Source of the DNA: a virus
Virus record (IMG/VR): IMGVR_UViG_3300031746_000193
Location: 1-21,929 of that record
Reading direction: 5' to 3' (one strand)
DNA length: 21,929 nt
Shown here: positions 18,424 to 21,929 of the stretch, piece after piece
Position numbering within the stretch: position 1 is the stretch's first letter
Layout: every line of letters starts with the position of its first letter
Notes under the pieces: model-generated
What the model was told of the DNA's origin: nothing
Databases searched by the model: none
What the model saw: only the letters and a program-made list of their open reading frames with translations
Position numbers and translations under genes: made by a program

Positions 18424-19221
18424 ATGAGCCAACTTAAAGATTATCTCTTTTACCAAGACGATTGGGCAACGATATATTGTGGCGATTGCCTTGAAATCAT
18501 GCCCCTGATGGAGCCTGAGAGTGTGGATTTGGTGGTAACTGACCCGCCATTTGGAACAAATCTTAATGACCATGATGTTAATCCAGACAAGAAAGTTTGG
18601 CAAGAAATAAAAAGAATATCTGATCACAATCCGATTGCTATAATTGCATATCCAAGTAAATTATTTGAATGGTTCATGTCATTTCCGAATAAAAAAATAA
18701 TCGGATACATTATATGGTTTAAATATAACCAGCCGATGGTATCTCAAGGTTTAACAAGAATACATCAAGATATTTTAATACTTGGGCAATCAATTAGACA
18801 GTTTAAAATGGATAATTTCAGAGAACCATACCAATATAAAGAATCAGATTATGGCAAGATTCAGAAGTTAGGTCGTGCAAATCCCCTTGCGAAACGGTTA
18901 AATAAAGGAACATGGGAACCAAATCCGAATGGGAGAAGATGCACAGACCTTTGGAAAATCGCAGTTCCACAAAATGGGGCCAATAGTTTCCTTAAATTCC
19001 ATCCAAATCAAAAGCCAATAGAGTTAATACAAAGATTGATTTTACTCCTCTCTACTGAGATGCAACTTATTTTCGATCCCTTCCTCGGTTCTGGCACAAC
19101 CTGTGTTGCAGCTAAGAACCTAAACCGTAAATCTATCGGGATAGAAATTAACCCTAAATATTGTGAAATAAGTGTTAAACGTCTAAGGCAAGAAGTATTT
19201 GATTTTAGGAGAAAAGAATAG
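18424..19221 (+). CDS. DNA methyltransferase, N4-cytosine/N6-adenine (beta class)
   Basis: A 265-aa protein of the N6_N4_Mtase family. ATIYCGDCLEIMPLM, then DLVVTDPPFGTN, contains the catalytic DPPF (40-43). The C-terminal SAM-binding motif FDPFLGSGTT (217-226) and GIEINPKYCEISVKRL are clear, and KFHPNQKPIELIQRLI precedes them, as usual in beta-class enzymes. The order (catalytic motif first, SAM motif last) marks the beta class. It transfers a methyl group to an adenine or cytosine amino group. The start was set at 18424 because an upstream in-frame ATG lies inside the terminator; only a weak ribosome site (GGATTAAT) is present. The gene is flanked by two terminators and has no obvious own promoter, so it may be an acquired single-gene cassette. 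Confidence 0.9.
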   Translation: MSQLKDYLFYQDDWATIYCGDCLEIMPLMEPESVDLVVTDPPFGTNLNDHDVNPDKKVWQEIKRISDHNPIAIIAYPSKLFEWFMSFPNKKIIGYIIWFKYNQPMVSQGLTRIHQDILILGQSIRQFKMDNFREPYQYKESDYGKIQKLGRANPLAKRLNKGTWEPNPNGRRCTDLWKIAVPQNGANSFLKFHPNQKPIELIQRLILLLSTEMQLIFDPFLGSGTTCVAAKNLNRKSIGIEINPKYCEISVKRLRQEVFDFRRKE

Positions 19222-19248
19222 GGCGGTCCAGTGACCGCCCCTTCTCCT
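19207..19248. terminator. Likely bidirectional terminator between convergent genes
   Basis: GGGCGGTC (19221-19228) pairs with GACCGCCC (19233-19240) around CAGT. Outside this, AGGAGAA (19207-19213) can pair with TTCTCCT (19242-19248). The stop codons of both convergent genes lie in the structure. T-runs are only moderate on either side, so it may act more as a structural barrier. Confidence 0.65.
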
Positions 19249-19552
19249 ATTTAGGTGGAGAGATAGGCACCCCCGGGGTGATCTTAGCCATATTAAAAAT
19301 CCCCACAGCTCCAGCTCCGATATAGAAGCCATCAAGAATATAACCAACAATATTAATCAGTGTCGCAGGGACTCCGGCCATAAATAGAGCCAGGATTCCT
19401 AACCCTATCCCGACAAGCACCGCGATATAGATCTTCCCCCAATCTGGTATCTTGGAGCTCCCATCCGGCTTATCAAAGGGTTTGTAGATCAATGCCAGAA
19501 ACACCATCAGGATAATCGGCAGCGTGTATCTTCCTATTTGAATCTCATTCAT
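19247..19552 (-). CDS. Holin-like membrane protein (101 aa)
   Basis: A 101-aa protein with three likely membrane segments: TLPIILMVFLALIYK, YIAVLVGIGLGILALFMAG and INIVGYILDGFYIGAGAVGI. Charged loops (DKPDGSSKIPDWGK) and the tail (KITPGVPISPPK) separate them. I recognise the pattern IGRYTLP...LALIYK...GIGLGILALF as a phage holin-like protein that comes with an endolysin. It would form lesions that release the endolysin at the end of infection. Its ATG overlaps the preceding TGA. It is the last gene of the leftward lysis cluster. The holin role is from family-like pattern and position. Confidence 0.7.
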   Translation of the reverse strand: MNEIQIGRYTLPIILMVFLALIYKPFDKPDGSSKIPDWGKIYIAVLVGIGLGILALFMAGVPATLINIVGYILDGFYIGAGAVGIFNMAKITPGVPISPPK

Positions 19553-19686
19553 TTCTTCACCCCCTTTTTCTTTTTCTTGCCCCCAATGATTGCCTCTATG
19601 GGACAGAGGCAGTTAGGGCAGAGTTTAACAACCTTCACTATATAGTCAGCCTTTCGGTATTTCTCTAAACCAAGATGATCTTTCAT
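19549..19686 (-). CDS. Small basic Cys-containing protein (45 aa)
   Basis: A 45-aa frame, MKDHLGLEKYRKADYIVKVV then KLCPNCLCPIEAIIG and a run of Lys (KKKKKGVKK). The CPNC-x-C cluster could bind a metal ion. Both ends overlap neighbours by ATGA (19683-19686 and 19549-19552), which is good evidence for a real gene within a coupled operon. The Lys-rich tail ends in the ribosome site of the holin-like gene. Function unknown. Confidence 0.65.
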   Translation of the reverse strand: MKDHLGLEKYRKADYIVKVVKLCPNCLCPIEAIIGGKKKKKGVKK

Positions 19687-19988
19687 TTTACCTTTCCCAA
19701 CTCGTCTAATTGTTTTTCATATTGTTTTTTAGTTTCTTTAATCTTGTCCAAATCCTCTTTGGCTGTTTCATCTTTTGGGTTCTGTTCAATTCTTTTTTGT
19801 AACTGCCAACTCCGTTCATTTAATTTCTCTAATTGATTTGATTTGAGTTCATATTTTGTACTTTGAGCAAAACGTTGAAAATCTTCCGCAAGGCAATAAT
19901 GTCCCTCAAACCAAAAATAAACCCCAAAACAAACAGAGATTAGTGCAATTATTCCAGCAATACATCCAATGAGTTCTTTTTTAGTCAT
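19683..19988 (-). CDS. TM plus coiled-coil protein, spanin-like (101 aa)
   Basis: A 101-aa protein. An N-terminal membrane helix (ELIGCIAGIIALISVCFGVY) is followed by FWFEGHYCLAEDFQRFAQST and a long coiled coil (LEKLNERSWQLQKRIEQN ... KKQYEKQLDELGK). One TM and a periplasmic coiled coil is the layout of inner-membrane spanins (Rz), which join with an outer-membrane lipoprotein to fuse the membranes. The YFWFEG.Y.LA pattern is familiar from many environmental phages. ATG at 19988 has AAAGGAAAGAT upstream; longer frames lack a ribosome site. No overlapping Rz1-like gene is seen inside it. Confidence 0.7.
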   Translation of the reverse strand: MTKKELIGCIAGIIALISVCFGVYFWFEGHYCLAEDFQRFAQSTKYELKSNQLEKLNERSWQLQKRIEQNPKDETAKEDLDKIKETKKQYEKQLDELGKVK

Positions 19989-19998
19989 ATCTTTCCTT

Positions 19999-20355
19999 TC
20001 ATCCCGCAAAATGCGGATAATCCTTATTCCCGTTAGAAAAGATGACCAATGGCTTTCCCCCCATCTTAAACCACTCATTATGCCAATAGTCCCAGCCGCG
20101 CAAAGGTGGTATGAGCTCGGCTGTAATCCCATCCTTGTCAATGTCTCCAACATCTTGAAAGAAGATATCCAATGCTCTTCCTATCTGGTGATCGCTAATC
20201 TTAATAGTCCCATCACACTGAGATAGACCAAGATCAAAATACCGTTTTTGTTCTTCTCTTGATCTCTTCCACCCGTCTCCGATAGGAGCTTCTCCTGCCA
20301 CAACCATTCTACAAAGAAGAAGGGCAATTTTGTGAGAAAATTCTATCCTATTCAT
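19999..20355 (-). CDS. Endolysin, M15-type L,D- or D,D-peptidase
   Basis: A 118-aa enzyme of the peptidase M15 (VanY/L-alanyl-D-glutamate peptidase) type that cuts the peptide stems of peptidoglycan. GWKRSREEQKRYFDLGLSQC precedes the zinc site. The motif SDHQIGRALD gives His56 and Asp63, and the third ligand is His92 in YWHNEW, followed by GG. This matches the S-x-H-x2-G-x-A-x-D ... H-x-E-W pattern. No signal peptide or cell-wall binding domain is seen, so release depends on the holin-like protein. The start overlaps the previous gene by 8 nt. It is short for the family but has all the key residues. Confidence 0.85.
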   Translation of the reverse strand: MNRIEFSHKIALLLCRMVVAGEAPIGDGWKRSREEQKRYFDLGLSQCDGTIKISDHQIGRALDIFFQDVGDIDKDGITAELIPPLRGWDYWHNEWFKMGGKPLVIFSNGNKDYPHFAG

Positions 20356-20536
20356 TCTTCAGTATCCACTGCTTCAAATCGTCAAGTAGTACCTTAATTG
20401 GAATATCCAGTCTCATCCCAAGAGATGCCATGTCATCTTTAATAAGATTCTCTCTTCTGTTGTAAAGTGCTGCTACTCTAAAACAGAGATCACACAATTT
20501 CTCTTGTGAGGCCGTTAGGAATTCTTTATCATTCAT
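20348..20536 (-). CDS. Hypothetical helical protein (62 aa)
   Basis: A 62-aa protein, MNDKEFLTASQEKLCDLCFR, then VAALYNRRENLIKDDMASLG and LDIPIKVLLDDLKQWILKNE. Two Cys (CDLC) near the N-terminus and three likely helices. It overlaps the upstream gene by 8 nt and the endolysin start by 8 nt, so the three are co-translated. No family recognised; it could be a lysis accessory. Confidence 0.6.
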   Translation of the reverse strand: MNDKEFLTASQEKLCDLCFRVAALYNRRENLIKDDMASLGMRLDIPIKVLLDDLKQWILKNE

Positions 20537-20777
20537 TTTTCATTCCATTAGCTTTCCTGATTTCCTTCAATACGACATTCTCAATCTTGAGATCGAAATA
20601 TTCCTTTACATCTTTGAATTCATCCTTAATAAATTTCTTCATACTTTCTTGACTTTCACCCATGTTTTTTTTACAGAGTTCAGCATGTTCAGACTTGGTA
20701 AGAACTCCTTGGTAGATTACCGCTATTAATCCCATAATCACTCCTCCGACCAATATTGAAATTAACCATTCAGGCAT
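20529..20777 (-). CDS. Membrane-anchored coiled-coil protein (82 aa)
   Basis: An 82-aa protein with an N-terminal membrane helix (MPEWLISILVGGVIMGLIAV then IYQG) and a charged helical remainder (SMKKFIKDEFKDVKEYFDLK), ending RKANGMKNE. This one-TM plus coiled-coil form resembles antiholin-like or spanin-like phage lysis proteins. The ATG at 20777 has GGAGATAG about 11 nt upstream. A longer frame back to 20816 needs a TTG and lacks a better ribosome site, so the shorter form is preferred. It is the first gene of the lysis cluster after the tail spike. Confidence 0.55.
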   Translation of the reverse strand: MPEWLISILVGGVIMGLIAVIYQGVLTKSEHAELCKKNMGESQESMKKFIKDEFKDVKEYFDLKIENVVLKEIRKANGMKNE

Positions 20778-20823
20778 TATGCTGCTATCTCCGTGATTTT
20801 CTCCTATGCTGTGCAATCATGGA

Positions 20824-21929
20824 TCAATAATCCCATTCTCCGATGATGTCATAGAAAACAAATCCAGCTAAATCTCCACCGGCATAGTTAATTCCTATCT
20901 CGACAACTCCCACTGGCACCCAATCACTGTCTATTCCGATCTGTGGGATTCTCGCATCGATCTGAGCCGCTACTTTAATTCCAACAACTATATTTCCTGC
21001 CCCATCTGAATCAATACAAAGAAGGACTTTACAATATTGCACTCCTGTTGTGCTTACTCCAGTTAAATCAAATAGATCATCGGTTCCCGCCTTTGTTACT
21101 ACGAAATCATCATATGAGATTTTAACTGAATTGGTCGTTTTTGCCTTTCCTGCGGTTGTACCATCTGCCACACCTGCACCCGTAACTCCCAGAACTTGCC
21201 TTTTTCCTATTCTCGCACCATTTTTGTAGTTATTTCTTACGATGGCTTTTCCTGGTTGATTCCATGGAAGATAAATAACTCCACCAGCTTTTTGATAACT
21301 TGCTGATTCGGCGGTTAATGTTGCCATAGTAGTTATTTTATTTCCTATTACCTTGGTCCTTGGTGCTGCCGTTAATCCTATCCCAGAAACATCAATTGAT
21401 TGTTGATCGTTTCCATCTAAATGAATAATTTCATTGTTATAAACTTCCGTCCATTCATTCCCACCATAACCATCCGTCTCATAAGAAATTTTTATGGCTT
21501 GCTGCGTTCCGACTGTCGAACTTCTTACGATCATATTTTCCGAAATGACAATACTTCCGGTTGGAGAGGGAGGAGTCGTAACTTGTATCCCCGATGAGAA
21601 TCCACCCTTGATAAGATTGTTCTTTATTGAGACGTACTTTACATAACTATCAGTAGTATAAGAACCTTCGTCTGTGATCCTTATTCCAGTAGATTCAATG
21701 CCATCGTAGGTTGCATTCAAATCCATCTGATTGTTGTGAATGGAACATCTTATTGATTCATTATATTGGGATGTTCCAACATGGATGGCTGATATCGGAT
21801 TTCCAAGAATGGTAGCTCCACCGATTCCACTCATTACGTTATTACAGATTTCGCCATAGACAGGACCTATCTGTATCGCCGCTCCGGTATCAATAAAGTG
21901 ATTGTGAGAAATTAACACAGTTTTTAGCG
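20824..21929 (-). CDS. Tail spike or tail fibre, right-handed beta-helix (partial)
   Basis: At least 368 residues; the 5' end runs off the window edge in an open frame, so the true start lies outside. The N-terminal half has repeated Asn-ended coils typical of a parallel beta-helix (HNHFID, CSIHNNQMDL, KNNLIKGG, ISENMIVRS, YNNEIIHL, VIGNKITT). The pattern resembles pectate-lyase-like spikes that bind or cut surface glycans. After the helix (about 250 residues) comes a separate beta-rich C-terminal domain from about YDDFVVTKAGT to the end, with GVQYCKVLLCIDSDGAGN and DSDWVPVGVVEIG. This is probably the trimerisation or receptor-binding tip. It is on the lysis-side end of the late region. Catalytic residues cannot be placed without the full sequence. 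Confidence 0.75.
   Translation of the reverse strand, partial: LKTVLISHNHFIDTGAAIQIGPVYGEICNNVMSGIGGATILGNPISAIHVGTSQYNESIRCSIHNNQMDLNATYDGIESTGIRITDEGSYTTDSYVKYVSIKNNLIKGGFSSGIQVTTPPSPTGSIVISENMIVRSSTVGTQQAIKISYETDGYGGNEWTEVYNNEIIHLDGNDQQSIDVSGIGLTAAPRTKVIGNKITTMATLTAESASYQKAGGVIYLPWNQPGKAIVRNNYKNGARIGKRQVLGVTGAGVADGTTAGKAKTTNSVKISYDDFVVTKAGTDDLFDLTGVSTTGVQYCKVLLCIDSDGAGNIVVGIKVAAQIDARIPQIGIDSDWVPVGVVEIGINYAGGDLAGFVFYDIIGEWDY

Noticed and set aside
19989-20153. Longer form of the TM/coiled-coil protein
   Set aside because: The extra 55 residues are antisense-like, overlap the endolysin gene, and the ATG at 19988 has a good ribosome site.
1-21929. Diversity-generating retroelement, as in phage BPP-1
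   Set aside because: The head genes resemble BPP-1, but no reverse transcriptase or template/variable repeat is visible in this window; the tail genes are mostly outside it.
1-21929. CRISPR array or integrase/attachment site
   Set aside because: No regularly spaced repeats and no recombinase gene were seen, so neither can be supported here.

Overview
The window reads as about half of a tailed-phage genome (Caudoviricetes) from an uncultivated bacterial virus. No cellular housekeeping gene, tRNA, rRNA or CRISPR array is visible. The genes are dense, with many ATGA or TGATG stop/start overlaps and strong AGGAGG-type ribosome sites. The head module looks podovirus-like: a head-tail connector portal, a Bbp19-like small protein, a scaffold and a major capsid protein of the BPP-1/BcepC6B kind (family recognition by eye). 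The host cannot be named. Two lipobox proteins and a membrane-anchored coiled-coil protein in the lysis cluster lean towards a Gram-negative host.

Layout. (1) 1-8436, minus strand: packaging and head module, read right to left. It runs small terminase candidate, a chain of very small proteins, large terminase, small proteins, portal, Bbp19-like protein, decoration-like protein, scaffold, major capsid protein. (2) 8437-8745: divergent promoter region. (3) 8746-9586, plus strand: a small island with a ribbon-helix-helix protein overlapping an HNH endonuclease, then three tiny proteins. (4) 9555-11141, minus strand: Cro/CI-like HTH regulator, DUF1376 replication protein, PD-(D/E)XK-like protein and small zinc-ribbon proteins. 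(5) 11142-11275: divergent control region with near-consensus promoters, two copies of a palindromic operator and a third inverted repeat; both flanking genes look leaderless. (6) 11276-18354, plus strand: long early/middle operon with a C5 methyltransferase, a conserved 315-aa protein, a MazG-like protein, a PD-(D/E)XK nuclease, a Dam-type methyltransferase, a coiled-coil protein and many tiny Cys-rich or membrane proteins. It ends with a lipoprotein and a strong terminator. (7) 18424-19221, plus strand: a third DNA methyltransferase lying between two hairpin terminators. (8) 19247-20777, minus strand: lysis cluster with a holin-like protein, a TM/coiled-coil protein and an M15 peptidase endolysin. 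(9) 20824-21929, minus strand: C-terminal part of a beta-helix tail spike that runs off the right edge.

The HTH protein and its operators probably set the balance between the leftward replication operon and the rightward operon. The late module has its own promoter at 8539-8568. Three unrelated methyltransferases with no restriction enzyme suggest protection from host restriction. No integrase is visible, so lysogeny is not shown.

The most unusual content is two gene-free stretches inside the rightward operon, 11674-11940 and 16612-16914. Both are rich in perfect stems. The second folds by eye into two domains closed by 13-bp and 11-bp long-range helices, the first of which includes the stop codon of the preceding gene. 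I do not recognise either as a known RNA class.
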